A stretch of DNA of 46,191 nt from a bacterium (GCA_027451105.1 DAIDKB010000035.1:1-46191), one strand, 5' to 3'. Counted from the first letter of the stretch, positions 25,285 through 34,088 are shown. Program-made: numbers and translations. The notes: generated from the letters alone by a model not told the origin.

Positions 25285-25758
25285 TTAAAAACTAAATAAT
25301 CCATTCGGCAGATCGCCATCAAGATACCATTTATTTTGGTATTCAACGATTTTGATAGTCTTACCGGATGATAATTTACAAATGCCACTGTTGGATGATT
25401 TGCTAACCAATGTCGTGCAGCCTCGAAAATTATAATAGTTTTGAAAACTACTATGAGCATTTTGCAAGACAAAATATTGCGCAGTTGCAACATTAATCAT
25501 CATCGACAGAACTATGGCGATAAGCGCAACTATGTTTCGCCTCTTTGTCACAGCTATACGCCAGACGATATCACCTGCAATCATTACGACTACATATATA
25601 ATTGAAAATAGTCTGTAATTAGGACTAAGTATAGCGCTCGCGCTAAGTATGGACAGCAGGATAACTAGCAAGATTAGTCCAGTCGCTACATATGCAAATT
25701 GAGCAATCCAGATGATAATTGGGACACCAAGTAATTTTCTATTAAACTGACTATTCAT
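25285..25758 (-). CDS. hypothetical membrane protein, 157 aa
   Basis: Four predicted helices in the first 100 residues (starting VPIIIWIAQFAYVATGLILL) and an extracytoplasmic C-terminal domain with two cysteines (RGCTTLVSKSSNSGICK), probably disulfide-linked. Not recognised. Start ATG 25758 was chosen over an upstream frame extension because TATACT with a correctly spaced -35 ends 7 nt before it. Confidence 0.7.
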   Translation of the reverse strand: MNSQFNRKLLGVPIIIWIAQFAYVATGLILLVILLSILSASAILSPNYRLFSIIYVVVMIAGDIVWRIAVTKRRNIVALIAIVLSMMINVATAQYFVLQNAHSSFQNYYNFRGCTTLVSKSSNSGICKLSSGKTIKIVEYQNKWYLDGDLPNGLFSF

Positions 25759-25765
25759 ATAATCG

Positions 25766-25794
25766 AGTATAGTCGCCGCTGGACTAACATACAA
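25766..25794 (-). promoter_or_regulatory. Promoter giving a leaderless mRNA for the gene at 25758
   Basis: TTGTAT (25789-25794), 17-nt spacer, TATACT (25766-25771), then 7 nt to the ATG. Transcription would start at or next to the start codon. Confidence 0.7.
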
Positions 25795-25846
25795 TGAAGC
25801 CTTGCTTAAGCCTGTTATGGTTATTAAATTAGAGTACAATAATGAC

Positions 25847-26719
25847 ATGAATCTGCTTCAAGTTAAGAATCTGTCAAAAAAATTTGGTAACCTACAGGCG
25901 CTCGATAACGTATCATTTACTATTGAAAAGGGCGAAATCTTTGGCTTTTTGGGGCCAAATGGCGCTGGTAAATCAACGACTATTCGCATCATTATGGGCT
26001 TTTTGCACCCAACTGCCGGAAGCATAGAAGTATTTGGTCAAGATTCAGTGGCGGACGCGGTCGAGCTGAAGAATAAGATTGGTTATGTCGCTGCTGAACC
26101 GGTGCTATATCAAGATTGGACCGTTGACGATCATATTCAGTTTTTAGTTAATGTCCGCGGTGCCCAAATTAAGGCTAGTGCCGAAAAACTTAAAAAGATT
26201 CTGGAACTTGACGGTAAAAAGAAGGTCAAGCAACTTTCGACTGGTAACCAGCAAAAACTAGCGATTACCTTGGCTCTTTGTATTAATCCCCCACTACTTG
26301 TTTTGGACGAGCCGACCAGGGGGCTTGATCCATTGCTGCGCGCAACTTTTCATCGTTTGCTGCGCGAGTACAAGAAAGCTGGCGGCACGGTGCTGTTGTC
26401 GTCGCACGACCTATCAGAAGTCGAAGATTTATGTGACAAGATTGTCATTATTCATAACGGTAAACTTATTCAAGATACGACGGTTAGCCGATTAAGGGCA
26501 AACCACGGTCACAAGATTAAAGCTCACTTTTTGGACGCGGTGCCTGATTTTTCCAACATTAATGGTGTTGAGGGTCTGATTGCGACCAAACATACTGTCG
26601 AGTTTAAAGTTAAAGACAATTTACATCCGATTCTTGAAAAACTATCAGCCAGCAGGGTCGAAGACCTCGAGATTACCAGCGCCAGCCTAGAAGATATATT
26701 TGAGGAGATTTACCAATAA
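25847..26719 (+). CDS. ABC transporter ATP-binding protein (ABC-2 exporter type)
   Basis: ATPase subunit of a membrane exporter. Walker A GPNGAGKST (36-44), Q-loop region, signature LSTGNQQKL (about 131), Walker B LLVLDEPTRGLDP (about 150), switch His in LLSSHDLSEVEDL, and a C-terminal regulatory part ending EDIFEEIYQ, typical of ABC-2 drug or polymer exporters. Start ATG 25847 was chosen because TACAAT (25835-25840) ends 6 nt before it. It shares a 1-nt overlap with the permease gene. Substrate unknown. Confidence 0.95.
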   Translation: MNLLQVKNLSKKFGNLQALDNVSFTIEKGEIFGFLGPNGAGKSTTIRIIMGFLHPTAGSIEVFGQDSVADAVELKNKIGYVAAEPVLYQDWTVDDHIQFLVNVRGAQIKASAEKLKKILELDGKKKVKQLSTGNQQKLAITLALCINPPLLVLDEPTRGLDPLLRATFHRLLREYKKAGGTVLLSSHDLSEVEDLCDKIVIIHNGKLIQDTTVSRLRANHGHKIKAHFLDAVPDFSNINGVEGLIATKHTVEFKVKDNLHPILEKLSASRVEDLEITSASLEDIFEEIYQ

Positions 26720-27522
26720 TGTTTTACAACTTAATCAGACAGGCCTTAAGGGCAAAACGAGCGCTTTGGGTAACGTATAGCGCAATTGGGCTGGGCTTTT
26801 TGATGCTGTACGTTTCGGTATGGCCCTCAATTCAAAGTCAGTCGGCTGATTACAGCAAAATCTTTTCATCGCTTCCAAAGGGCCTAGTCCTGGCATTGAA
26901 CATTAGTAATGAAACCCCAACCTTAATGGGATACCTCAGTAGCAAACATTTTGGCCTGATTTGGCTATTTATGATTGCGATGCTAGTTGTTGCCTACGGT
27001 AGTTTTGTAATTGCAAAAGAGGTTGAAACTCGAACCATGGGCTTTTTGTTGTCGCAGCCTATCAACCGACTTAAACTATATCTTGCTCGATTTGGTGCCG
27101 GTGCAATCATTCTGGCGAGGTTTGTTGTTCTGTCAGAGATAGTCGTCTGGCCAATTGCAAAAATATATAACTACTCAATTGGCGGCACTGGCGTACTTTT
27201 GGTCGGCGTCGCTGGCTTCTTGTTCGGGTTAAGTATTATGGGCCTCAGCTTTATGTTGTCGGCTATGTCTAGCAGCGCCGGACGGGTTAGCGCTTGGTCG
27301 GGTGCGGTTTTGCTCGCCATGTATGCCATTTATATCGTCTCGAGTCTTGTCGATAGTCTAGATAAGCTAAAATACCTATCACTGTTCCACTACATCGCCC
27401 CTGGCGACATTGTCACTAATAATTCAATCCCGCTGTCATCAATTGTTGTATTCGTGCTATTTAGCGTCGTAACGGCGACTATCGGCGCCATAATCTTTCA
27501 AAAGCGACAGGTTCAAGTCTAA
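26719..27522 (+). CDS. ABC-2 type transporter permease
   Basis: Six predicted membrane helices in 267 residues with a large extracytoplasmic loop after the first, in keeping with ABC-2 permeases that pair with the preceding ATPase. The segment EVETRTMGFLLSQPINRLKLYLARF matches the coupling-helix region of this family (usually TxxxLLxxPISR). The ATG overlaps the ATPase stop (TAATG), so the two are coupled. Confidence 0.9.
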   Translation: MFYNLIRQALRAKRALWVTYSAIGLGFLMLYVSVWPSIQSQSADYSKIFSSLPKGLVLALNISNETPTLMGYLSSKHFGLIWLFMIAMLVVAYGSFVIAKEVETRTMGFLLSQPINRLKLYLARFGAGAIILARFVVLSEIVVWPIAKIYNYSIGGTGVLLVGVAGFLFGLSIMGLSFMLSAMSSSAGRVSAWSGAVLLAMYAIYIVSSLVDSLDKLKYLSLFHYIAPGDIVTNNSIPLSSIVVFVLFSVVTATIGAIIFQKRQVQV

Positions 27523-27523
27523 G

Positions 27524-27763
27524 CTATTTATCTTCAGGCAAATCTGCAAAGGCCTTCTTGGTTTTCATGTACCAGCCCATGCCACCAATTGGATTGCGCC
27601 ACCTAGCCTTCATGTCTTTTAGTGCGCTTTCATGATCTGCGTCACCGTTTGCTACTACCTCGTTAAGATGCGCGTCCTGAGCTTTAATAATTTCGTCAGC
27701 AGTGTTGCCGTGAAAAGCCAAGTCGCAAGGGCCACCAAGTTGTTTGCATGTCATTGTCTTCAT
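27524..27763 (-). CDS. DUF1059 family small protein
   Basis: 79 residues starting MTCKQLGGPCDLAFHGNT, the hallmark of DUF1059: two cysteines within the first 15 residues, then a helical domain with NEVVANGD...AHLNE-like spacing. AGGAG is 6 nt before the ATG. Function unknown. The C-terminal part (WRNPIGGMGWYMKTKK) is longer than in most members. Converges on the permease gene with 1 nt between stops. Confidence 0.85.
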   Translation of the reverse strand: MKTMTCKQLGGPCDLAFHGNTADEIIKAQDAHLNEVVANGDADHESALKDMKARWRNPIGGMGWYMKTKKAFADLPEDK

Positions 27764-27855
27764 GGGATTCTCCTATTATGTATAGAGCCATTATACAAGA
27801 TAGCTAGTGATAGCGCCGTGATGCTTTTGCGTGAATCTCGGATATAATGGAACAG

Positions 27856-28062
27856 ATGAAGCATAAAAAGCGCAGCGCCAATTTTCCGACAGTAATTAAT
27901 CCGACAGGTTATTGCTATGCTAATGATAAAAAGAAGCGAAAATACGCTACCAAACTGGACGCCGAGTTATTTGCGCCGTCAAAAAACCTGGAACAATATG
28001 TTTGCGAATATTGCGGCCATTGGCATAACGGCACGCCATCAGGACGAACCAGACGGTCTTAA
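27856..28062 (+). CDS. Small zinc-finger-like protein, 68 aa
   Basis: Very basic N-terminus (MKHKKRSANF) and a C-terminal C-x2-C-x2-H-x-H cluster (CEYCGHWHNG) that could bind one zinc. The start was moved to ATG 27856: the upstream ATG at 27847 lies inside a perfect TATAAT (27843-27848) 7 nt before this codon, implying a leaderless mRNA. Possibly a nucleic-acid-binding protein, by inference only. Confidence 0.7.
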   Translation: MKHKKRSANFPTVINPTGYCYANDKKKRKYATKLDAELFAPSKNLEQYVCEYCGHWHNGTPSGRTRRS

Positions 28063-28066
28063 TCTG

Positions 28067-28897
28067 CTACGAAAGTATTTCTGATGAAGCCTGTAGATAA
28101 TCTTTAACTATAGGTAAATCCAGGCCCCTTTTCCCATTCGGTTGAGTCGGGTGCAGTTTACCTTCGGCGTCCCACGACAGATTTGGGAATATATTGATTA
28201 GTCCTGGCAGATCCTCTCGTACGATTTGACCGTCAAGTCCGCCAGCAATAGTGACACCAGTTCTGGACAGGTCTAATTTGCCGTGCGCCTCTTCGATGAA
28301 AGGTTTTAAAGCCGATACGTCAAGGCGTTTGCCGGTACCATGCGATGCGTCAAATAATAGGTAGTCGACAAAATTAGCATACATACCAAGGCGATTGACA
28401 ATACCTTTTGGACCCAACTCTTCCATAGCAGGTTTGTGGGCCTGCAGGAATATATCTAGATCATAAGAAGCTTTTAATTCTTCCAAAAAGTACAACATGT
28501 CTTTATTGTCATGCCACGGTAACATGTCAAATTGAACTGCCTGTAGCCATGGCGTGCCACGGCGGCTAATGCGCTCAACAAAGGCTTTACGGTAATCAGC
28601 ACTGTCAACATAATCGGGATCCAGATAAGTTTGTGCGACGGCGATTGTTTGCTGGTTTTGATTATCGTGACGGAGTGCATTTTTAAAACTGCTTTCGCCG
28701 ACTGGATACCATTCGGCGCCATATTTATTTTCAATATCTAAGAACTGAGTTTTGTGAACAGCTTTTACGCCAAGTGCCAGAATGCGATTTTTTGCAACTA
28801 ATCCAACTTCATCATAAATATCTTCCAGTGATGTTTGTATTTCGGGTGATGTTACACCGCTAACGCCTACGTAGGGCTGCTTAAATTGTTCACTCAT
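28067..28897 (-). CDS. TrpF-like (phosphoribosylanthranilate isomerase-type) TIM barrel protein
   Basis: 276 residues. Motifs in TrpF order are GVSGVTSPEIQ near the start, AVQFDML, YLLFDASHGTGKRLD, TIAGGLDG (phosphate loop-like), and a terminal SWDAEGKL...GKRGLD, similar to the GVDVSSGVE/G-x-K-D end of TrpF. No other tryptophan genes are in the window, and the catalytic Cys/Asp pair is not clearly aligned, so activity is uncertain. It begins 9 nt after the upstream gene in the same operon. Confidence 0.55.
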   Translation of the reverse strand: MSEQFKQPYVGVSGVTSPEIQTSLEDIYDEVGLVAKNRILALGVKAVHKTQFLDIENKYGAEWYPVGESSFKNALRHDNQNQQTIAVAQTYLDPDYVDSADYRKAFVERISRRGTPWLQAVQFDMLPWHDNKDMLYFLEELKASYDLDIFLQAHKPAMEELGPKGIVNRLGMYANFVDYLLFDASHGTGKRLDVSALKPFIEEAHGKLDLSRTGVTIAGGLDGQIVREDLPGLINIFPNLSWDAEGKLHPTQPNGKRGLDLPIVKDYLQASSEILS

Positions 28898-28906
28898 TAA
28901 ATCTAA

Positions 28907-29353
28907 TTATCCGATATTCTTACTGTCAAGCTGGGCTGACAATTTACCAATAAATCTATAAAATCCCGATCTAGGATTGTCGCGAATATGATCAATATCT
29001 CCAACCCGTGTGCGCTCGGTGGCGGATAGGTCTTTTATGGAGATAAATCGGCTGGCGACGGCTGCCGTCAGCTCATCGTCCGTTAATGCCTCGGTTGTAA
29101 ATTCGGCAGCGTTTAATATTGGCGTTGTTTGACCAGTTGTGGGTATAACAGTATCACCAAAACGGCTGTCATCTGGAATTTGCAAAGCGCTACGATCATG
29201 AGACTCCCATAGTTTGGCGCGGCGTTGGGCGTATAGCTTGTCATCAATTTCTTTGCGACTACGTAGCTTAAATTCGCGAAAAGTTTTTGGTCGTTCTCCG
29301 CTAGCCGAGGGCTCTAATGAAAATTCTGGACTACTAAAATTATTAGGTCTCAT
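28907..29353 (-). CDS. hypothetical protein, 148 aa
   Basis: Hydrophilic, Arg/Ser-rich protein with no signal or membrane segment and no recognised domain. Start ATG 29353 (MRPNNF) chosen because TATAAT with an acceptable TTGTGT 16 nt upstream ends 6 nt before it. It precedes the TrpF-like gene in one operon. Confidence 0.65.
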   Translation of the reverse strand: MRPNNFSSPEFSLEPSASGERPKTFREFKLRSRKEIDDKLYAQRRAKLWESHDRSALQIPDDSRFGDTVIPTTGQTTPILNAAEFTTEALTDDELTAAVASRFISIKDLSATERTRVGDIDHIRDNPRSGFYRFIGKLSAQLDSKNIG

Positions 29354-29399
29354 TACATCATTATACAATCAGACATGATATACACAAGCTACGCCAGAA

Positions 29400-29987
29400 C
29401 TATGGTCGATCGTAGTATGTCGACTGGCTGTATTTAATAAGACCTTCAAAGATTTCATGGCAAAATTTAGACGATTTTACCAAAAGTTCTTCATACTTTG
29501 CAACAAATTGGTCATACGTTATGCCAATTTCTTGATACGGCCGCCAACTATCCATATCCCCCATGATTAATGGCTGCATCTTATCGACGGTCCAGACGAA
29601 TAATGATTCCTCATCGGCTTTTAATTCATAACCTCGCATTGAACTTATCATGTCGCCAAAATCACCAAATTCATTTGATAATTTGTCGAGCGATTTGCGT
29701 TCGCGGTCAACTTTGCTGCTTCTTTCATCGCTACTTGCAAAAGTATTTACGTCACCGGCGTATCTTTCAACAAAGTCATGGGTTAATGCGTATTTAAGTA
29801 TTTTCGATAAGTCTAAGTCGATTTTATAGTGATCATGGATATACCAACACAATATAGCGACGGTCATGCTATGTTCGATGTCATTCTCGCGCCTGTCAGT
29901 TTTGGCCAGGTAGTGAGTTCGATCAATCAATGACAAATCAATCAACATTTGTTGTAGTGATGAAAAAAGAGGATCTAGCTTTGGCAT
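29400..29987 (-). CDS. HD domain phosphohydrolase (YfbR-like)
   Basis: Metal-dependent phosphohydrolase fold: H39 in ENDIEHSM, H70-D71 in ALTHDFVE, and a later Asp near LIMGD, consistent with the H...HD...D metal site of YfbR-type 5'-deoxynucleotidases and related HD proteins. Length 195 is usual. Together with the neighbouring Ham1-like gene it suggests nucleotide-pool control. TATACT ends 6 nt before ATG 29987, indicating a leaderless mRNA. Confidence 0.85.
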   Translation of the reverse strand: MPKLDPLFSSLQQMLIDLSLIDRTHYLAKTDRRENDIEHSMTVAILCWYIHDHYKIDLDLSKILKYALTHDFVERYAGDVNTFASSDERSSKVDRERKSLDKLSNEFGDFGDMISSMRGYELKADEESLFVWTVDKMQPLIMGDMDSWRPYQEIGITYDQFVAKYEELLVKSSKFCHEIFEGLIKYSQSTYYDRP

Positions 29988-29999
29988 AGTGTAAGTATA

Positions 30000-30551
30000 T
30001 CAGACAGAATATTTCGAAAACCATTTTGCGAAGTCGTCCCAAATATAGTCCTTTGGATCATAAGTCGAGTTGCCTTGTCGGTGATGCTCGCCAAGTGTCA
30101 TTCCATTAAATATAGCGACCTGGTCGATTGAGTTACCGCTGCCACTTGGTGCTTGCGCTATTTCGCCCCAAAAATCCTTTGTGATAAGCTTTTCGGTCTT
30201 TGCGTCTTTATAGACAATACATTCCGTGATGCAAACTCGGCGGTCTGTCTTGTCTTTCATTAGATTGACAAAGTCCTTCGGTGCAAACCAATGGATTATA
30301 TCTTTCATGTATCCGCCCGGAAAACCGTTTAAGGCCGGTATTTGCCAGAATGAGTCGTTAATCACAATTGGTTGTTGCGTGATGCCGTAGCCGGTCCTAG
30401 CTTTATGCAGTGCAATTTCTAGTGGGGCGCTTGACTGAATCTCATCTATTGAAAAATTTTTGTGGATTATATTTATATTAAATGGAGTACAGGCTTCGAT
30501 AGCTTCTTTTAGTTTGGTGGAATTACCTGTTGAGAAAATGACTTCTTTCAT
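30000..30551 (-). CDS. Ham1/RdgB-type non-canonical purine NTP pyrophosphatase
   Basis: N-terminal TGNSTKLKEA (the TGNxxK start of ITPase/RdgB), an acidic SIDEIQS segment, and the second site INDSFWQIPALNGFPGGY (usually EDSGLxVxALxGxPG). It cleaves deaminated purine nucleoside triphosphates such as ITP and XTP. The second motif has Asn-Asp where Glu-Asp is common, and the C-terminal half is divergent. It begins 11 nt after the upstream flavin reductase gene, probably in one operon. Confidence 0.85.
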   Translation of the reverse strand: MKEVIFSTGNSTKLKEAIEACTPFNINIIHKNFSIDEIQSSAPLEIALHKARTGYGITQQPIVINDSFWQIPALNGFPGGYMKDIIHWFAPKDFVNLMKDKTDRRVCITECIVYKDAKTEKLITKDFWGEIAQAPSGSGNSIDQVAIFNGMTLGEHHRQGNSTYDPKDYIWDDFAKWFSKYSV

Positions 30552-30561
30552 CGGCAGTGAT

Positions 30562-31146
30562 TTATTTGTTATCTAAAGTGCCGTGATATTTGCTTGGTAC
30601 GTTTTCGCGGCCGTTCTTCATTACTTTGCACATCCAAATTAGTTCAATCCAGGCGCCTTTGACGTATTCGCGGTAAGCTTCGTTCTGGAGAATGCCGTTG
30701 TCATCAAATAATTCTTGAACTTTTGGAAATTGCATGTCTGTAAAAGTCGATACCATGCCCATTTCGCGGACTGTGCCAACCAGCTGTTCGATTGCGCGGA
30801 CGCCGCCCCATTGTCCTGATGATGCGCCGGCAAAGGCTACTGGCTTGTGGATGTAGTTGCTTAGCTCACTGTCGAGCATGCGCTTCAGGCTGCCGGGAAA
30901 ACTGTGATTATATTCAGGCGTTACGATAAAGAAGCCGTCGGCACGTTCTGTGATTGCAGTATAACGGGCGTCTTTGCCTTCGGGATCGTTGCCGTCGCCC
31001 GGAAAGTAAAAATCCTTCGGGTCAATTACTTCGGTTTCGATCTCATCAAATGTGTTGCCGACTTCGGCCACTAACCTGGCGGCAAAGATGCTTTTACGCT
31101 GCTCGCGCGTTGTGCCTGCTAACACTGGAATGTATAACTTTGACAT
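30562..31146 (-). CDS. NADPH-dependent FMN reductase family protein
   Basis: 194-residue flavodoxin-like protein. Features are the phosphate loop LAGTTREQRKS near the start, FIVTPEYNHSFPG (about 76-88) which is diagnostic of this family, and the FAGASSGQWGGVRA loop. It reduces FMN, quinones or azo compounds with NAD(P)H in the cytoplasm. GGGGAG is 4 nt before ATG 31146. Confidence 0.93.
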   Translation of the reverse strand: MSKLYIPVLAGTTREQRKSIFAARLVAEVGNTFDEIETEVIDPKDFYFPGDGNDPEGKDARYTAITERADGFFIVTPEYNHSFPGSLKRMLDSELSNYIHKPVAFAGASSGQWGGVRAIEQLVGTVREMGMVSTFTDMQFPKVQELFDDNGILQNEAYREYVKGAWIELIWMCKVMKNGRENVPSKYHGTLDNK

Positions 31147-31232
31147 ACTCTCCCCTATCCTGATTAATAATCTCTAACATAATCATATCAGAGTCGTTTA
31201 GATAAAGTCATACGGTGTGATCGTTGGGCGTG

Positions 31233-31261
31233 TTTACAGATACGAAAGGGTTGAGTATAAT
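31233..31261 (+). promoter_or_regulatory. Strong promoter of lysS (class I)
   Basis: TTTACA (31233-31238), 17-nt spacer, TATAAT (31256-31261). The ATG begins 10 nt after the -10 box with no ribosome binding site. Confidence 0.8.
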
Positions 31262-31271
31262 ATAAACCAAT

Positions 31272-32804
31272 ATGCGATGGCTCGAAACAGTAGTAAACGA
31301 GGCGATTGAACGTCAGCCTGAAGGTGAGATTTTAGTCTCATCTGGTGCTTCGCCATCTGGTGTTTACCACTTTGGTCACCTGCGAGAAGTTATTATTAGT
31401 GATGTGATTGTGCTTGCACTCAAAAAACGAGGCAGGACGGCTCGACACATCCATGTTGTTGACGATCTAGATGGCTTTCGTAAAGTTCCAGTAAATCTAC
31501 CTGAAAGCTATGCCGAATATCTTGGAATGCCTTTATGTGACGTTCCTGCACCTGATGGCTCAGGCCGAAGTTATGCTGATTTTTGTTTTGATCCTTTTTC
31601 TGAAAGTATGACAAAGCTCGGTATCGAGTTTGACGCTATCTATTCCCATGAACGATACCGAAGTGGGTTTTATGTACCGGCTATCGAGCGCTCACTGGAT
31701 AGGATTGAGGCGGCAAAAAGCGCTATTCAGGTTGTGTCGGGCCGAAAGCTTGATGAAAACTGGTCTCCTATCCAGATTATGGAAAACGGCCGTCTAAAGA
31801 ACCGTAAGTTTATTGCTATTAATACCGATACCAAGACTATTTCATGCGTGACGGCCGAAGGTGAAGAAATGTCCGTAGCGTATGGTGATGGTCAAGTTAA
31901 GCTTGATTGGCGTCTTGACTGGCCGGGCCGATGGTGGTTAATGAATGTTGCGATTGAGCCATTTGGTCGCGACCATGCGACTAAGGGTGGTTCATATGAT
32001 ACTGGTGTTGCAATTTCCAAAGACGTCTATGATAGCACTGCGCCGATTCCTGTGCCCTACGAATTTATAAACCGTACTGGTGATACAAAAAAGATGAGCG
32101 CCAGCAAGGGTACCGGCGTCAATGCTCACGAAATTACCGATGTATTGCCCGCCGAAGTTATTCGCTATTTTATGTTACGTAATTCTCCAGACAAGCGTCT
32201 TTTCTTTGACGAAACGGATGGCCTGATTAGACTAGTTGATGACTACGCCGAACTGCTTGCCAAGAAGGATCGTACCGAACTCGATGATGAGATTATTTAT
32301 TTGAGTGCACGCGGCGTAACCGACAAAACGATTAGTAGTGTACCGTTCTCTCATCTCGTGGCAGCGTATCAGGCATCATTGGGAGACATCGATAAGACCT
32401 TAGAGGTTATTGGTAGAACTGAATACGTTGCCGCCGTCAGGGATGAAGCTGACGTTATTCGTCGCGAGCTTGCTTTTGTTGATAGATGGCTAAAATTATG
32501 GGCACCTGAGAGTATTCGATTTAGCCTTAGCGATACGGTTAATCCAGCCGACTTTAGTGACGACGAACTGGCATATTTACGTTCTTTGGCTACTGAAATC
32601 AGCAATGCCCCAGCCGATGCTGATGGGGTTTGGTTTCACGACTGCATTTATTCACATCGAGAATCTAGTGGGCTTAAACCGGGCGAGCTCTTTACGGTTC
32701 TGTATCGAGCATTGATTGGTAAGACATCCGGCCCGCGTGCAGGCTGGTTCCTTTCGATCCTTCCACGGGATTGGCTAGTCGACAGATTGACGATGAACAC
32801 TTAG
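31272..32804 (+). CDS. lysK: Lysyl-tRNA synthetase, class I
   Basis: Charges tRNA-Lys with lysine. The Rossmann-fold class I signature motifs are present: HFGH (33-36, a HIGH variant) in ASPSGVYHFGHLRE and KKMSASKG (about 273-280, KMSKS). The sequence WRLDWPGRWW...EPFGRDHATKGGSYDTG is typical of the archaeal-type class I LysRS, which is found in some bacteria instead of the class II enzyme. 510 residues. A near-consensus promoter puts the transcript start within a few nt of the ATG. Confidence 0.95.
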   Translation: MRWLETVVNEAIERQPEGEILVSSGASPSGVYHFGHLREVIISDVIVLALKKRGRTARHIHVVDDLDGFRKVPVNLPESYAEYLGMPLCDVPAPDGSGRSYADFCFDPFSESMTKLGIEFDAIYSHERYRSGFYVPAIERSLDRIEAAKSAIQVVSGRKLDENWSPIQIMENGRLKNRKFIAINTDTKTISCVTAEGEEMSVAYGDGQVKLDWRLDWPGRWWLMNVAIEPFGRDHATKGGSYDTGVAISKDVYDSTAPIPVPYEFINRTGDTKKMSASKGTGVNAHEITDVLPAEVIRYFMLRNSPDKRLFFDETDGLIRLVDDYAELLAKKDRTELDDEIIYLSARGVTDKTISSVPFSHLVAAYQASLGDIDKTLEVIGRTEYVAAVRDEADVIRRELAFVDRWLKLWAPESIRFSLSDTVNPADFSDDELAYLRSLATEISNAPADADGVWFHDCIYSHRESSGLKPGELFTVLYRALIGKTSGPRAGWFLSILPRDWLVDRLTMNT

Positions 32805-32939
32805 CATAAACTCCCCATGATTAACAAATGAGGCGCCGGAGACGCATGACTTTTTGACGTGATGTTTAAGCGGGAGCCGACGGCTGCACCGCTCTCCTGG
32901 CAGATGCTATTTATTAGCCGCAGACTAACTGGTGTGAAG
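32805..32939. other. Intergenic segment with GC-rich hairpin potential
   Basis: Between convergent lysK and the deaminase. It can form AGCC/GGCT and CGG.../CCG-type stems near 32870-32900 and a GTC-aaaaa-GAC near 32848-32860. No good terminator, tRNA or coding frame longer than 10 codons stands out. Identity unknown. Confidence 0.3.
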
Positions 32940-33440
32940 CTATGCCAGCCGGACTAGATGATGTGGTGCCTCATAATGACTTGCAAGCAGCTGTGCACAA
33001 GCTTGTTCATTGATACCGCCAATAACGCTCATACCTATATTTTCACGCAAATTCATCCTCTTGCCTTCTTCTTCATCGCTAAAATCGCCTTTAATGTCAA
33101 ATAACGTTTCGTCGACATCTTTGCGATATGCGCCAAAGTAAATGCGCGGAATGCGAGCCCAAGCTGCTGCACTAAGGCACATATGACATGGCTCTAGCGT
33201 GCTATATAAAGTTAAGCTAAATAAATCATCCGTATTTAGCGCCTCGGCGGCCTTGCGTATCGCGTTAATTTCTGCATGGGCGGTCGGATCGTGTGATATT
33301 GCGACCATACTACCGCCAACTGATACAATTGAACCGCTTTTGCTGTCTACAAGAACTGCACCAATAGCCACCCCACCATTTAATTTTGTAGAGTTTGCGA
33401 CTTCAATAGCCTTATCCATGTATTGTTCGTGACTATTCAT
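32940..33440 (-). CDS. Nucleoside deaminase (cytidine/deoxycytidylate deaminase family, guanine-deaminase-like)
   Basis: Zinc hydrolase with the canonical signatures H55-A-E57 (zinc ligand His and catalytic Glu) and P84-C85-x2-C88. The context TLYSTLEPCHMCLSAAAWARIPRIYFGA resembles guanine deaminase GuaD/TadA-type enzymes; the long insertion after YFGAYRKDVDET is nearer to GuaD. Specific substrate not assigned. TATGCT lies 6 nt before the ATG, a weak leaderless signal. Confidence 0.9.
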   Translation of the reverse strand: MNSHEQYMDKAIEVANSTKLNGGVAIGAVLVDSKSGSIVSVGGSMVAISHDPTAHAEINAIRKAAEALNTDDLFSLTLYSTLEPCHMCLSAAAWARIPRIYFGAYRKDVDETLFDIKGDFSDEEEGKRMNLRENIGMSVIGGINEQACAQLLASHYEAPHHLVRLA

Positions 33441-33469
33441 ATTTTAAGCATAACAAATAAAGTCTTGAA

Positions 33470-33811
33470 TTACGTATTTTGTTTATGCCACTCGCGTTTA
33501 AACTGCTTAGCCTTACTATCTAGCACTTCGTTGAAGTCATATAACTGCGCAAAGCTGCTGATCGTCTGGCGGAGTGAGTCCATGCGAGCGGCGGCTTGAT
33601 GCATCATAGCACTTGCTTCATCAGCGCTATGACCCGATTCTTGGGCTGCTCTCAATACAAAGTCGCGTCCGTATTTGTCTAAAATATCCTCAACATATAC
33701 TAATGTCATAAAGTAATTATCATTGTCTGGATTTCCAGGCTTTATTCGACCGGTTAGCTCATCTGCAAAATTAAGTAAGTTAAATACATGTTCGTATGAT
33801 TGTATATTCAT
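33470..33811 (-). CDS. hypothetical protein, 113 aa, helical
   Basis: All-helical, soluble, no recognised motif. Tyr- and Asp-rich start (MNIQSYEHVFNLLNFADEL), Ala/Met/His-rich middle (ASAMMHQAAARMDSL). TACAAT ends 6 nt before ATG 33811 with no ribosome site, consistent with leaderless expression. Function unknown. Confidence 0.7.
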   Translation of the reverse strand: MNIQSYEHVFNLLNFADELTGRIKPGNPDNDNYFMTLVYVEDILDKYGRDFVLRAAQESGHSADEASAMMHQAAARMDSLRQTISSFAQLYDFNEVLDSKAKQFKREWHKQNT

Positions 33812-33836
33812 AAGCTAATTGTACTATAGCGCGATT

Positions 33837-34088
33837 TTAGCCGTGGACGGCAAGGTTAATTATTGCGACAAAGGCAATTATGGCCCAGACGGTATTAGAA
33901 ACGGCTGGCTGTTTAGCCTTCTTTTTTATGGAAATGTAGGCAATTCCAGCTGCTCCGGTCAGGTTTAATAATTGGTATAAGTAACCGCTAGCCGATATAG
34001 CACCAAAGCTAACAAGCGTGTATGAACTGACGACTGCTATAGCGCCATACCAGCCCACCATTTCTGCGATGTTTATCTTTTTTAGCAT
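33837..34088 (-). CDS. CBU_0592-type small membrane protein
   Basis: 83 residues with three membrane helices: VGWYGAIAVVSSYTLVSFG, then YLYQLLNLTGAAGIAYISI, then NTVWAIIAFVAIINL. The pattern Y-x-L-L-N-x-x-G-A-x-G followed by W-x-x-I matches the CBU_0592 family as I remember it. TATCAT ends 6 nt before the ATG, with no ribosome site. Function unknown. Confidence 0.75.
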   Translation of the reverse strand: MLKKINIAEMVGWYGAIAVVSSYTLVSFGAISASGYLYQLLNLTGAAGIAYISIKKKAKQPAVSNTVWAIIAFVAIINLAVHG

